A DNA stretch of 64,000 nucleotides from Parathalassolituus penaei (GTDB taxonomy: Bacteria; Pseudomonadota; Gammaproteobacteria; Pseudomonadales; Oceanobacteraceae), in assembly GCF_026626885.1 (NCBI RefSeq), contig NZ_JAPNOA010000055.1:1-64000 (forward strand). Direction: 5' to 3'. This document shows, one piece after another, positions 37,926 to 47,778 of the stretch; the stretch's first letter is position 1; each line of letters opens with the position of its first letter. A program made the translations under genes and the position numbers. Under the pieces are notes generated by a model. That model was given only the letters and a program-made list of their open reading frames with translations. It ran no database searches and was not told the DNA's origin.

Positions 37926-38540
37926 CTAGTGAGTATCGATGGGGCCCCAGATCGCCAGAAACGCATTCACTGCCCGTCCGGTAACCGCCTGAATATGCTC
38001 AAAGTCCGGCTCCGGTACATCACGCCAGAACAGCCTTTCCATCAACTCCGCATCCAGCAATGCCAGCCACTGCACCGCCATCAGATGGGTATCGCCATTA
38101 CGCAACTGACCGGCATCGATTGCCTGCTGCAGATGCTGGGCAACCAGTTGCTCGCCCTTACGACGACTGCGCTCATAAAAATCCTGACCAACACCGGAAC
38201 GCATCGACTCGGCAATGGCCAAACGCCGCACAGCAATAATGGAAGGAGAATAAATCAGCATGAGAAGCTGCTCACCGAAGTTGGTCAATGCTTCACGGAT
38301 ACTTGAATTACGCCAATCAAGTGCCTGATGTAAAAAGCAAAAGTGATCCTTGGTGCCTTCCAGCATCACTTCCAGAAACAGCTCTTCCTTGGATGGGAAA
38401 TAATTGTAGAGAGTCGCCTTGGAGCCACCCACCCGCGTACAGATCTCTGCCATCGACGAACGCTCAAAACCGGACTCACGAAAAACATCCGCAGCCACAT
38501 CCAGAATCAGACGTCGACGCGCCTCGCTTTTGGTTTTCAT
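37926..38540 (-). CDS. TetR-family transcriptional repressor of the adjacent efflux operon
   Basis: A 204-residue regulator. The N-terminal helix-turn-helix reads MAEICTRVGGSKATLYNYFPSKEELF, typical of TetR/AcrR. The C-terminal part is a ligand-binding and dimerisation domain, with a TetR_C-like segment near the end. The ATG at 38540 has GAGGTG upstream. It is divergent from a tripartite efflux operon. A near-perfect palindrome overlaps the start site of that operon (38608-38626), with a half-site beside its own start, so it probably represses both directions. The ligand is unknown. Confidence 0.9.
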   Translation of the reverse strand: MKTKSEARRRLILDVAADVFRESGFERSSMAEICTRVGGSKATLYNYFPSKEELFLEVMLEGTKDHFCFLHQALDWRNSSIREALTNFGEQLLMLIYSPSIIAVRRLAIAESMRSGVGQDFYERSRRKGEQLVAQHLQQAIDAGQLRNGDTHLMAVQWLALLDAELMERLFWRDVPEPDFEHIQAVTGRAVNAFLAIWGPIDTH

Positions 38541-38577
38541 ATCCACCTCATAACTGTACCAGCGAGTTCATTTTAGC

Positions 38578-38607
38578 TTGACGTTGATAAAGAAGACAAC
38601 ATAAACT
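38578..38607 (+). promoter_or_regulatory. Promoter of the efflux operon
   Basis: TTGACG (38578-38583) and TAAACT (38602-38607) are separated by 18 bases. The operator palindrome begins at the next base, so a bound repressor would block transcription initiation. Confidence 0.55.
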
Positions 38608-38626
38608 AAACCGTACAGTACAGTTT
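38608..38626 (+). promoter_or_regulatory. Predicted TetR operator palindrome
   Basis: AAACCGTAC-A-GTACAGTTT is a 9-1-9 inverted repeat with one mismatch, placed directly after the -10 box. The complementary half-site AACTGTAC occurs again at 38552-38559 next to the tetR start codon. Position and symmetry fit autoregulation and operon repression by the adjacent TetR protein. Confidence 0.65.
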
Positions 38627-38637
38627 TGGAGTGTCCA

Positions 38638-40092
38638 ATGACCTGCCTCAATTCCGTTGGTCGCCTCTTTTATGCGCGCCCCGCCCGACTGGCCATCGTC
38701 ATCGCCAGCCTCGGACTCGGTGCCTGCGCCAGCTTGCCGGACGATGGCGAGTTGAGCAGCCTGCCCGATGCAGGCCAGTTCCAATCCACCAGCATCAAGG
38801 GCACCTCTACCCAGTGGCCTCAGGATAACTGGTGGAAACGCTACAACGATCCACAGCTCAATCAGCTGATCGACGAAGCCTTGACCTCCGCCCCGGACAT
38901 GAAAATGGCCGACGCCCAGCTGCAGTCTGCCGCCGCCGTAATCGGCCTGAACAAAGCCGCCATGGGCCCCAACGTCAGCGCCAATGCTTCGGTTACTCGT
39001 GAGAAGCAGAGTTACAACTACCTGACGCCGGAAAGCATGACGCCGAACGGCCTGCAGAATTATGGTCGCACCACCATTGATGCCAGCTGGGAGCTCGACT
39101 TCTGGGGTAAAAACCGCGCCAATCTGGCTGCGGCGACCAGCGCCATGGAAGCCACTGAAGCCGAACGTGCCGCTGCGCGCCTGACACTGTCCGCTGGCAT
39201 TGCATCCTCATGGGCAGAACTGGCACATCTGTACGCCAGCCGCGACACCCTTGAGCACGCATTGGAAATTCGCAGCACGACTGCCCGCCTGATGAAAGAA
39301 CGTTTTGACAACGGCCTGGAAACCCGTGGCAGCCTGCGTCGTGCCGAAGCATTACAAGCCAGCGCCCAAGGCGATGTTCTGGCCATCGACGAACAGATCG
39401 AGTTACAACGTCATGCCATCGCAGCCCTCTTGGGCGCTGGCCCTGATCGCGCTGCCAGCCTGCAACGCCCGGTGATGAGTCTGGCCGGTGATGCGGCCGT
39501 ACCATCTGATCTGCCACTGAGCCTGCTGGGTCGTCGTCCGGACATCGTTGCCGCACGCCTGCAAGCCGAATCCCGTATGGACAAGGTCGCTGCCAGCAAA
39601 GCGGCGTTTTACCCGGACGTAAACCTGTCAGCCATGGTCGGCCTGCAGTCACTGGGCCTCGACAAACTGACTGACGGCGGATCAGCCATCGGCTCATTCG
39701 GCCCGGCTATTTCGCTGCCGATCTTTAACGGCGGCAGCCTGCGCAGCAATTTGCGTCAGGCCCGTGCCGGTTACGAAGAAGCGGTTGCCAGCTACCAGTC
39801 GGCGATCAGCCATGCACTGAACGAAGTAGCAGACGCCGCCACCAGCCAACGCGCGCTGCAGGGCCGCATGCAGGCCAGCCAGCAAGCACTGGAAGCCGCC
39901 GAAGAATCCTGGCGCATCAGTCGTAACCGTTATGAAGGCGGCCTCGACAGCTACCTCGACGTGTTGACCGCTGAAGACCTCGTAATACAAAACCGCCGCG
40001 CTCTGACCGACTTGCAAGCGCGTGCCATCACCCTTGACGTTGCTCTGGTTCAGGCCCTTGGTGGCGGTTACCAGCAACCTGTATCTGAATAA
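38638..40092 (+). CDS. Outer-membrane efflux lipoprotein (NodT/OprM family)
   Basis: A 484-residue outer-membrane channel component with a lipoprotein signal ending in the lipobox LGAC (C30). It has two repeated OEP domains and typical segments such as DNWWKRYNDPQLNQLIDEAL, ASWELDFWGKNRA and LSLLGRRPDIVAARLQAE. The ATG at 38638 has TTGGAG upstream. It is the first gene of an operon with a membrane-fusion protein and an MFS pump, and its stop overlaps the frame of the next gene. Confidence 0.93.
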   Translation: MTCLNSVGRLFYARPARLAIVIASLGLGACASLPDDGELSSLPDAGQFQSTSIKGTSTQWPQDNWWKRYNDPQLNQLIDEALTSAPDMKMADAQLQSAAAVIGLNKAAMGPNVSANASVTREKQSYNYLTPESMTPNGLQNYGRTTIDASWELDFWGKNRANLAAATSAMEATEAERAAARLTLSAGIASSWAELAHLYASRDTLEHALEIRSTTARLMKERFDNGLETRGSLRRAEALQASAQGDVLAIDEQIELQRHAIAALLGAGPDRAASLQRPVMSLAGDAAVPSDLPLSLLGRRPDIVAARLQAESRMDKVAASKAAFYPDVNLSAMVGLQSLGLDKLTDGGSAIGSFGPAISLPIFNGGSLRSNLRQARAGYEEAVASYQSAISHALNEVADAATSQRALQGRMQASQQALEAAEESWRISRNRYEGGLDSYLDVLTAEDLVIQNRRALTDLQARAITLDVALVQALGGGYQQPVSE

Positions 40093-40109
40093 TGTCCGGA
40101 GAATCCTGT

Positions 40110-41255
40110 ATGACTGAAGTTGCTTCCCCATCCCGGAGCCAGAAACGTAACAAACTGCTGGTGGCACTGGGTGCCGTGGTTCTGCTGAGCGCTGGCGCGA
40201 CCGCCACCTGGTGGCAGCTGCACGGCTCCCGTTATGTATCCACTGACAACGCCTACACAGCCACTGAAATCGCCACCGTCACTCCGGCCGTCTCCGGCAT
40301 TGTTGCCGAAGTACTGGTGCAGGACACCCAGAGCGTCAAAGCAGGTGATGTACTGGTTCGTATCGATCAGGCTGATGCACGCCTGGCCGTAGCCCAGGCC
40401 GAAGCGGATCTGGCGCGAGTACAACGTCAGGTCGCTGCCTACTACGCCAATGACAAGACGCTGGCAGCCCAGGTAGCCGCTGCAGAAGCGGCCGAAAAAA
40501 CCGCTCGCGCCCAACTGAGTGGTGCTGAGTCCGACTTCGAACGCGCCCGTATCGATCTGGAACGCCGTCAGGCGCTGGTGAAGTCCGGTTCTATTTCCGG
40601 TGACGAACTGACCCGCGCCGAAAACGCCTTTGCATCCGCTCGTGCTGCCCTGACCGCGGCCAATGCCGCTACCAGCCAGACTCTAGCCACTCGTATTGGT
40701 GCCCAGCGTTCTCGCGAAGCCAACGCCGTGCAAATCATCAACAGCACACCGGATACCCATCCGGAAGTACTGGCCGCTCAGGTACGCCTGCAACAGGCCC
40801 AGCTGGATCTGGAGCGCACTGAAATTCGCGCCGCCGTTGATGGCATCGTCGCCAATCGCAGCGTACAGCCAGGCCAGCGCATTCAGGCAGGTACCAGCCT
40901 GCTGAGTATTGTGCCGGTGCAGGACATGCATGTTGATGCCAACTTCAAGGAAGGCCAGCTCGAAGAAGTGCGCATTGGCCAGCCAGTGATCGTCACCTCC
41001 GACCTGTACGGCGACAGTGTGACCTACCACGGCGTAGTGGAAGGGCTGTCTGCGGGTTCCGGCTCCGCGTTTGCAACGATTCCGGCCCAGAACGCCACCG
41101 GCAACTGGATCAAGGTTGTGCAACGCCTGCCACTGCGCATTCGTCTCGATCAGGCCGAACTGGCAGAACATCCGCTGCGTGTTGGCCTGTCCATGGAAGT
41201 GACCATTGATACTCACGCCAAGGCTGATGGCGATAACGCGCTGACCTTGAGGTAA
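40110..41255 (+). CDS. EmrA/HlyD-type membrane fusion protein
   Basis: A 381-residue periplasmic adaptor with one N-terminal helix (about 15-35), a biotinyl-lipoyl domain split by a long coiled-coil hairpin rich in Ala, Glu and Arg, and a beta-barrel (VDANFKEGQLEEVRIGQPV). The motif YVSTDNAYT is typical of EmrA. An in-frame ATG at 40092 overlaps the upstream TAA, but the ATG at 40110 has GGAGA at good spacing. It bridges the MFS pump to the outer-membrane channel. Confidence 0.93.
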   Translation: MTEVASPSRSQKRNKLLVALGAVVLLSAGATATWWQLHGSRYVSTDNAYTATEIATVTPAVSGIVAEVLVQDTQSVKAGDVLVRIDQADARLAVAQAEADLARVQRQVAAYYANDKTLAAQVAAAEAAEKTARAQLSGAESDFERARIDLERRQALVKSGSISGDELTRAENAFASARAALTAANAATSQTLATRIGAQRSREANAVQIINSTPDTHPEVLAAQVRLQQAQLDLERTEIRAAVDGIVANRSVQPGQRIQAGTSLLSIVPVQDMHVDANFKEGQLEEVRIGQPVIVTSDLYGDSVTYHGVVEGLSAGSGSAFATIPAQNATGNWIKVVQRLPLRIRLDQAELAEHPLRVGLSMEVTIDTHAKADGDNALTLR

Positions 41256-41258
41256 GCC

Positions 41259-42806
41259 ATGGGTAATCCGTTCGATCACAAGCAACCACTCCAGCCGCTG
41301 CAAGGTGGCATGTTGTGGCTGGCTGCTCTGGTACTGGCCGCCGCCAACTTTGTGGCCGTACTCGACATGACCATCGCCAACGTATCGGTGCCTTCGATTG
41401 CCGGTGGCCTTGGCGCCACCACCAGTCAGGGCACCTGGGTGATTACCTCGTATGCGGTGGCCGAGGCCATTACCGTTCCGCTGACCGGGTGGCTTGCCAA
41501 CCGTTTTGGTGCGGTACGGGTATTTACCATCTCGATGGGTGCATTTGGTCTGTTTTCGGCGCTGTGCGGCCTGGCTGACTCTCTCGGTTTGCTGGTACTG
41601 GCGCGGATTTTCCAGGGCCTGGCAGGCGGCCCACTGATGCCACTGTCGCAAACCCTGCTGCTGCGTATTTTCCCGGCCGAAAAAGCCGGGGCAGCGATCG
41701 GCTTGTGGTCAATGACAACCCTGATTGCACCGGTTCTGGGGCCAATTCTGGGTGGTTATCTGTGTGACAACTACTCATGGCCGTGGATCTTCTGGATCAA
41801 CCTGCCAATTGCGGTTGCCTGTGCCTGGGCTGCCTGGCGCTTGCTCAAGCGTTATGAAGAACCCCTGCAGCGCAATCCGTTCGACCTCACCGGTCTGGTG
41901 CTGTTGATTGTGTGGGTGGGAGCGCTACAGCTGGTGCTCGACGAAGGCAAAAACCTCGACTGGTTTGCTTCGATCGAAATTATTACCCTGAGCATTGTGG
42001 CCGTGATCGGTTTTGCCGCCTTTATGATCTGGGAATTGCACGAGGATCACCCGGTAGTGGACCTGCGGGTATTCCGCCATCGTGGATTCTCGGTATCGGT
42101 GTTAACCATCAGTCTGGCGTTTGCGGCGTTTTTTGGCGCTAACGTGCTGACACCGCAGTGGCTGCAAGGTTATATGGGTTACACCCCGACCGAAGCCGGC
42201 CATACCACGGCCTGGACCGGCGTGCTGGCCATTCTGGTAGCACCGATGGCCGCCGGTATGTCGATGAAAATGGATGCCCGTAAACTGGTGTTCTTTGGGG
42301 TGATGTGGCTGGGTGCCATTACCGCATGGCGCACTATCGCCACCACCGACATGACCTACTGGGATATCGCCCTGCCGCTGCTGCTGCTGGGCGTGGGACT
42401 GCCATTTTTCTTTGTACCACTCAGTGGACTGGCATTGTCGTCGGTAGAACCTAAGGAAACCGCATCAGCCGCTGGCCTGATGAACTTCCTGCGGACGCTA
42501 TCAGGTGCTTTTGCCACCTCACTGATCACCACCATGTGGGACGACAAAACCACCCAGAACCATGCTGAACTGGTAGCGATCAGCGATCCGGGCGGTGTTA
42601 CTCACGCCCAGATGATCAACCAGGGCATGAGTCCGGATATGGCCAACCAGATGCTCGACCGTCTGATCACCAGTCAGAGCGTGATGCTGGCGACCAACCA
42701 GATCATGGCGATTGTGGCCGCCGCCTTCGTGATTGCCGCCATGGCGATCTGGCTGGCACCCAAACCAACCCGAAGCATCGACCCGGCCGCCAGCGGCGGA
42801 CACTGA
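41259..42806 (+). CDS. EmrB/QacA-type drug efflux transporter (MFS, DHA2 family)
   Basis: A 515-residue inner-membrane protein with 14 predicted helices. It has the DHA2 motif LDMTIANVSVPSIAG in helix 1, motif A GWLANRFGAVRVF, and motif C-like GPILGGYLCDNYSWPWIFWIN. It exports toxic compounds using the proton gradient. It starts three bases after the adaptor gene, completing a TolC-EmrA-EmrB-like pump under TetR control. The substrate cannot be read from the sequence. Confidence 0.94.
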   Translation: MGNPFDHKQPLQPLQGGMLWLAALVLAAANFVAVLDMTIANVSVPSIAGGLGATTSQGTWVITSYAVAEAITVPLTGWLANRFGAVRVFTISMGAFGLFSALCGLADSLGLLVLARIFQGLAGGPLMPLSQTLLLRIFPAEKAGAAIGLWSMTTLIAPVLGPILGGYLCDNYSWPWIFWINLPIAVACAWAAWRLLKRYEEPLQRNPFDLTGLVLLIVWVGALQLVLDEGKNLDWFASIEIITLSIVAVIGFAAFMIWELHEDHPVVDLRVFRHRGFSVSVLTISLAFAAFFGANVLTPQWLQGYMGYTPTEAGHTTAWTGVLAILVAPMAAGMSMKMDARKLVFFGVMWLGAITAWRTIATTDMTYWDIALPLLLLGVGLPFFFVPLSGLALSSVEPKETASAAGLMNFLRTLSGAFATSLITTMWDDKTTQNHAELVAISDPGGVTHAQMINQGMSPDMANQMLDRLITSQSVMLATNQIMAIVAAAFVIAAMAIWLAPKPTRSIDPAASGGH

Positions 42807-42851
42807 TCGCCCCATTCAACACAACCGCTACAAAACGACAGCCATCTGTCT

Positions 42852-42876
42852 CGAAGCCCCGCCCTGCGGGGCTTCG
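42852..42876 (+). terminator. Probable terminator after the efflux operon
   Basis: An 11-pair GC-rich stem, CGAAGCCCCGC with its complement, has a three-base loop. It is followed by TTCTATCT, a weak T tract. Confidence 0.6.
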
Positions 42877-42950
42877 TTCTATCTGAGCATTCCCGCCATC
42901 CATCATTGTCGTTATCCTGACGATCGACATGTTGATAACAAGGACAACGA

Positions 42951-44819
42951 GTGACCAGTACGCACACTCCAACCGAACTGATTCCGTTAATGCTGGCCGG
43001 TATCGCCCTGACCGGCTTCCTGTGCCAATGGCTGGCCTGGCGCGTACGTTTACCCGCCATTCTGTTCTTGCTGATCAGCGGCCTGATGCTGGGGCCGGTC
43101 AGTGGCCTGCTTGATCCTGACGCCCTGCTTGGCAACCTGCTATTCCCCCTGATTTCCCTCGCAGTGGCCATCATCCTGTTTGAAGGCAGCCTGACCCTCA
43201 ACCTGCAGGAAATCCGCAACCAGCGCAACGTCGTGCGCAGCCTGATCAGTGTGGGCGCCATGGCCAGCTGGGTGGTTACCGCTCTGGTTACCCAATGGTT
43301 GTTTGAACCCGGCTGGCCGATTGCCATTCTGTTTGGCGCATTAACCGTAGTAACCGGCCCGACCGTGATTGTGCCCATGTTACGCACCGTCCGCCCCAAT
43401 GCGGCGATCAGCAACATCCTGCGCTGGGAAGGCATTCTGATCGACCCGATTGGCGCCCTGCTGGTGGTTATGGTGTACGAGTACCTGCTGGCCAGCAGCA
43501 CCGCCAATGGTATTGGCCAGGGCTTGCTGGCGTTTGTTGAAATCATCGGTATCGGCAGTGCCTGTGGTCTGGCCGGTGGCTGGCTGCTGGGCACCTGGTT
43601 ACGCAAACAGTGGATTCCGGAATACCTCGCCAATCTGGCGGCGCTGGCCGTTGTACTGGTGACCTTCAGTCTCTCCAACTATCTGGCCCATGAGTCCGGC
43701 CTGCTGGCCATCACCCTGATGGGCATGTGGCTGGCCAACCAGCGCGACCTGCATCTGGCCGAAATCCTCAACTTCAAGGAACACCTGACGGTGGTGCTGA
43801 TCAGCGGTCTGTTTGTGCTGCTGGCGGCGCGCCTGACCCTGCCGGAGTTGTTGTCACTGGGCTGGAAAGCCATTGTCCTGCTGATCGCCATGCAATTACT
43901 GGCACGGCCCTTGTCGATTTTACTGGCTTCCTGGCGCAGCAAATTGCGCTGGCAGGAAAAAGCCCTGCTGGCATGGATTGCACCACGCGGCATTGTGGCA
44001 GCTGCGGTATCAGCCCTGTTTGCCATCAAACTGGAAGAAGCCGGTGTTGAAAACGCCAGCCTGCTGGTACCCCTGACGTTTTCGGTGATTTTTGGCACAG
44101 TGATCCTGCAAAGTGCCACCGCGCGCCCGTTGGCTCGCTGGCTCGGTGTTGTCGAACCTCCACCACACGGCATTCTGATTCTGGGAGCCAACATTGTGGC
44201 GCGTGCCATTGCCCGCGAGCTACGCAAGCACAACGTTCAAGTGTTATTAGCCGACTCCAGCCACGACAATATCCGGGCCGCACGCATGGACGGCCTAACT
44301 ACATTCTTTGGTAACCCGGCCTCTGACTACGCCGAAGCACGCCTCGACCTGACCGGCCTGGGCAGCCTGCTGGCCTTGTCACCGGATGCCCGCAGCAATG
44401 CGGTGGCCAGCATGTGGTTTCAGGAGGAGTTCGGAGCGCAGAAGGTGTACCGCCTGCAAACCAGCACCGAAAGCCAGCAAAGCAGCAAACATCGCCACAG
44501 CGAGGAATTCAGTGGCCAGCTACTGTTTGCCGACCACCTCACCTGGGGCAAATTCGCCAGCCTGCTGTCACAAGGCGGACAGGTACGCAGCACGCGCCTG
44601 AGCGAGGAGTTCACATTCGAGGACTATCAGAAACGCAACGGCAGCGACGCCATGTGCCTGATGTGTATTGAGCAAGATGGCAAGGTGACACCACTGGTAT
44701 CCGGCTCTGGGACAACTCCCAAAGCCGGACAGATTGTGATCAGCCTGTGCAACAAGGCCATGCTGGATCGTCTGGCGGGCGAGCGCGAACGCACCGCCAG
44801 CAGCAATCAGAGCATCTGA
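42951..44819 (+). CDS. Cation/proton antiporter, CPA1 type with a C-terminal TrkA-N domain
   Basis: A 622-residue protein with about 12 hydrophobic helices of the NhaP-type Na+/H+ exchanger, with motifs LFEGSLTLNL, TGPTVIVPML and WIAPRGIVAAAVSALFA. A C-terminal cytoplasmic nucleotide-binding TrkA-N domain follows (HGILILGANIVARAIARELR). It starts with GTG at 42951 after an AGGA site. The TrkA-N domain suggests regulation by NAD(H) or a similar nucleotide; ion specificity (Na+ or K+) is not readable. It stands alone. Confidence 0.9.
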   Translation: MTSTHTPTELIPLMLAGIALTGFLCQWLAWRVRLPAILFLLISGLMLGPVSGLLDPDALLGNLLFPLISLAVAIILFEGSLTLNLQEIRNQRNVVRSLISVGAMASWVVTALVTQWLFEPGWPIAILFGALTVVTGPTVIVPMLRTVRPNAAISNILRWEGILIDPIGALLVVMVYEYLLASSTANGIGQGLLAFVEIIGIGSACGLAGGWLLGTWLRKQWIPEYLANLAALAVVLVTFSLSNYLAHESGLLAITLMGMWLANQRDLHLAEILNFKEHLTVVLISGLFVLLAARLTLPELLSLGWKAIVLLIAMQLLARPLSILLASWRSKLRWQEKALLAWIAPRGIVAAAVSALFAIKLEEAGVENASLLVPLTFSVIFGTVILQSATARPLARWLGVVEPPPHGILILGANIVARAIARELRKHNVQVLLADSSHDNIRAARMDGLTTFFGNPASDYAEARLDLTGLGSLLALSPDARSNAVASMWFQEEFGAQKVYRLQTSTESQQSSKHRHSEEFSGQLLFADHLTWGKFASLLSQGGQVRSTRLSEEFTFEDYQKRNGSDAMCLMCIEQDGKVTPLVSGSGTTPKAGQIVISLCNKAMLDRLAGERERTASSNQSI

Positions 44820-44829
44820 ACGGGTCGAA

Positions 44830-45891
44830 TCACCACTGCCAACTGGCCCCGGCCTGCAGCTGCAGGTCGCGGGCAAAGCCGGTACGAAGATCATCACTGG
44901 CCAGACTCAGATTCCAGTGACGCCCATAAATGCCCAGCCCCATTTGTGCCGTGCTGTAAGCGGCCACACCTATTTCCGGCAATTCAGCCAATGGTCGCCA
45001 GCGATACTCAGCCCTCAGACGGGTGAATTCACCGTGGTGATACAGCTCAATCCGCGTGTTTAATGGCTGATAAGCCAGGTTGGCCATCAGGGTCGGACGC
45101 AAACTGGCCACAAACACCTCCTGACCGGATTTGCCCGATGCTGTAGCACTACTGGCGCACACCGTCTCGGATGGGCTGTTAAAGTTGATACAGGCATTGG
45201 TGTAACCGGAATCCTCGAAATACCAGCGATTGAGGATATCCTTCAGAGCCACATCCGCAGACCAGTTTTGGTCAATCTGCCAGCTACCGACCAGATCCAG
45301 ACTCAGCCCCCAGCCTGCAGCGGGGTTTACCCCGTATTCCAGAATACGGTCCTGATCATAGTGATAATCCAGCTCTGCCGACGCGGTATCCGAAGCACCA
45401 CCTTCTGCTACACCATCAAGCGAACCGAATTGCCATTGCGACACCCGATAAACCGCCAGTGCAGGTGTGATGCTCCAGTCGCGCTGACGGAATTCCCGAC
45501 CAAGGCGCAACCCCTGCGCTTCCAGTGTGCGCGCTTCCAGGCTCAGACTTTCGGTATTGGCGAGATCCGTGCCCTGTTCCTGAGCCCGGTAATAACGCGA
45601 CATACCTTCCGAAAACGTCAGGTCATAATGCCAGCGCCGCTCCCACTCGACATTCCAGCGCTGCTGTTCGCCAAAGCGGAAACCCGCCGCGACACGGGCA
45701 TCAGCATACGCGTATGTACCCGACTGGAAGGGGCCATCCCAGCCATTCACCATATCCAGCACCGGCACCGGTTCAGAACTCGACATCAGACTGACCTGGC
45801 TGTACAGCTCGGTTGCCTGCACTGGCACCAGCGCCACACTGGCCCCGGCCAGAACAGCTGACATTGCATAAATCGACTTCAATCGTTGCAC
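44830..45891 (-). CDS. Predicted outer-membrane beta-barrel protein, function unknown
   Basis: A protein of about 350 residues with a signal peptide ending near VQA|TELYSQVS. The mature part alternates hydrophobic and polar residues in many short strands and ends with an aromatic residue (GASWQW), as outer-membrane barrels do. Two cysteines (NACINF and ETVCASS) may form a loop disulfide. I do not recognise the family. The start is unsure: GTG at 45891 has no spaced ribosome binding site, while an in-frame TTG at 45882 lies behind AGGGG. It converges with the antiporter gene and is divergent from the OpgG/D gene, which also acts in the periplasm. Confidence 0.7.
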   Translation of the reverse strand: MQRLKSIYAMSAVLAGASVALVPVQATELYSQVSLMSSSEPVPVLDMVNGWDGPFQSGTYAYADARVAAGFRFGEQQRWNVEWERRWHYDLTFSEGMSRYYRAQEQGTDLANTESLSLEARTLEAQGLRLGREFRQRDWSITPALAVYRVSQWQFGSLDGVAEGGASDTASAELDYHYDQDRILEYGVNPAAGWGLSLDLVGSWQIDQNWSADVALKDILNRWYFEDSGYTNACINFNSPSETVCASSATASGKSGQEVFVASLRPTLMANLAYQPLNTRIELYHHGEFTRLRAEYRWRPLAELPEIGVAAYSTAQMGLGIYGRHWNLSLASDDLRTGFARDLQLQAGASWQW

Positions 45892-46133
45892 CCCTGTTAA
45901 CGAACATCCGGCACGTCTTTCAGCCGGGCCAGCAGCTTAACGCCGATTAAAACCATCGCAAGCCTTGCCCGTAAGCATTTGCCAGCAGGCGGTCAGCAAA
46001 CGCCGATTGCTCAGAGAATATTCAAACAGTTTTTTACACACTGAATTTAAGAAACTCTCATGAATGCAACTATTTAACTGTTACGAAACAAGGCTTAGGA
46101 TGCGCCGGTTGAATTCCCGATTCGAGGTGAGCA

Positions 46134-47747
46134 ATGCGCTCTCAAAACCCCGCACAATCATTTTGCAAGTCAGTAGGCACCCTGCTGACCGCAACGGCCC
46201 TGTCACTGGCCAGCCTGACCGTTATGGCTGCCGACAAAGCCGCTCCAGACGCTGGTGAAGCCTTCAGTTACGCATGGCTGAAAGGTTACGCCCGCCACCA
46301 GGCCACTGAAGAGTATGTGAGCCACAAAGGCGAGCTGCCAAAAGCCCTGCAAGGTCTGAGCTGGGATAATTACCAGCAGCTGCGTTACGACCATGACCAC
46401 GCGCTCTGGAAAAAAGACGAATCCCTGTTCCGTGCTGAACTGTTCCACCTCGGCCTGTTCTTCGACACTCCGATTGCCATCGACCGCCTGGTAGACGGCA
46501 AGGTTCAGCCAATGAACTACAGCCCGGATCTGTTCAGCTACGGCGACTCCGGTGTTAAAGGCAAAAACTTGCCAAAAGACCTGGGCTTTGCCGGTTTCCG
46601 TATGCAGTTCCACACCGACTGGAGCCGTGACGTAGTCGCTTTCCTCGGCGCCAGCTACTTCCGCGCGGTTGGCCCGGAAATGCAATACGGCCAGTCCGCT
46701 CGTGGCTTGGCAGTCGATACAGCCATGAACCGCCCTGAAGAATTCCCGACCTTCACCCACTTCTGGCTCGAAGATCCGAAAGATGGCAGTGATGTTGCCG
46801 TGGTTTACGCCCTGCTTGATTCTCCAAGCGTAACCGGTGCCTACCGTTTTGAAATTCAGCCAGGCGAACGTCTGAAAATGCGCGTTGATGCCGCAATTTA
46901 CCCACGCAAGTCGGTAGAGCGTCTGGGGGTCGCACCACTGACCAGCATGTACATGATCGGTGAAAACGATCGTCGTATCGGTTACGACTGGCGCCCTGAA
47001 ATCCACGACACCGATGGTCTGGCCATGTTCACCGGTTCCGGCGAATGGATATGGCGCCCACTGACCAACCCACGCAACCTGCGTTTTAACGCCTACAGCG
47101 ATGAGAACCCTCGTGGTTTTGGTCTGCTGCAACGTGACCGCAACTTCGACCACTACCAGGACGACGGCGTGTTTTATGATCGCCGCCCAAGTCTGTGGGT
47201 AGAGCCACTGGGCAACTGGGGCAAAGGCTCTGTGCAGCTGGTGGAAATCCCGACTCTGGATGAAACCTTCGACAACATCGTTGCCTTCTGGAACCCGGCC
47301 AATCCGGTAGAAGCCGGTCAGGAACTGCTGTTCAGCTACAATCTGCACTGGGGTGGCATCCCTCCTGTGGTGCCAGAACGTGCTCATGTAAAAGATACCT
47401 TCACCGGTCTGGGTGGTGTGGTTGGTCAGAAACGTCAGTACTACAGCCAACGTTTTGCCATCGACTTTGAAGGCGGCATGCTGCCAATGGTCGGCGGTAA
47501 TGCCGACATCAAACCGGTAATCAGCGTTTCTTCCGGTAAGGTCGAAATCACCTCCGCGCGCCCGAATCACGCTATTCAGGGCTACCGTGCCATGTTTGAC
47601 GTAATACCGGATGCCGACAGCGTAGAACCGATCAACATTCGTGTGTATCTGGAATCCAACGGCCAACCGCTGACCGAAACCTGGATGTATCAATGGACTC
47701 CACCACCAGTGGATGACCGCCAGCTGTACAATCCTGGACACCTGTAA
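46134..47747 (+). CDS. Periplasmic glucan biosynthesis protein (OpgG/OpgD family)
   Basis: A 537-residue periplasmic protein with a Sec signal peptide (cleavage near VMA|ADK). The family body is clear: GLSWDNYQQLRY, LFHLGLFFDTPI, RRIGYDWRPEIHDTDGL and FGLLQRDRNFDHYQD. OpgG and OpgD shape the backbone of osmoregulated periplasmic glucans. There is no twin-arginine motif, which E. coli OpgD has, and no opgH synthase gene follows, which E. coli opgG has. I therefore leave the choice open. The gap 45892-46133 holds no gene. Confidence 0.93.
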   Translation: MRSQNPAQSFCKSVGTLLTATALSLASLTVMAADKAAPDAGEAFSYAWLKGYARHQATEEYVSHKGELPKALQGLSWDNYQQLRYDHDHALWKKDESLFRAELFHLGLFFDTPIAIDRLVDGKVQPMNYSPDLFSYGDSGVKGKNLPKDLGFAGFRMQFHTDWSRDVVAFLGASYFRAVGPEMQYGQSARGLAVDTAMNRPEEFPTFTHFWLEDPKDGSDVAVVYALLDSPSVTGAYRFEIQPGERLKMRVDAAIYPRKSVERLGVAPLTSMYMIGENDRRIGYDWRPEIHDTDGLAMFTGSGEWIWRPLTNPRNLRFNAYSDENPRGFGLLQRDRNFDHYQDDGVFYDRRPSLWVEPLGNWGKGSVQLVEIPTLDETFDNIVAFWNPANPVEAGQELLFSYNLHWGGIPPVVPERAHVKDTFTGLGGVVGQKRQYYSQRFAIDFEGGMLPMVGGNADIKPVISVSSGKVEITSARPNHAIQGYRAMFDVIPDADSVEPINIRVYLESNGQPLTETWMYQWTPPPVDDRQLYNPGHL

Positions 47748-47778
47748 GGTGTTCGGGTCAACACAGAGCGCCCCCGGG

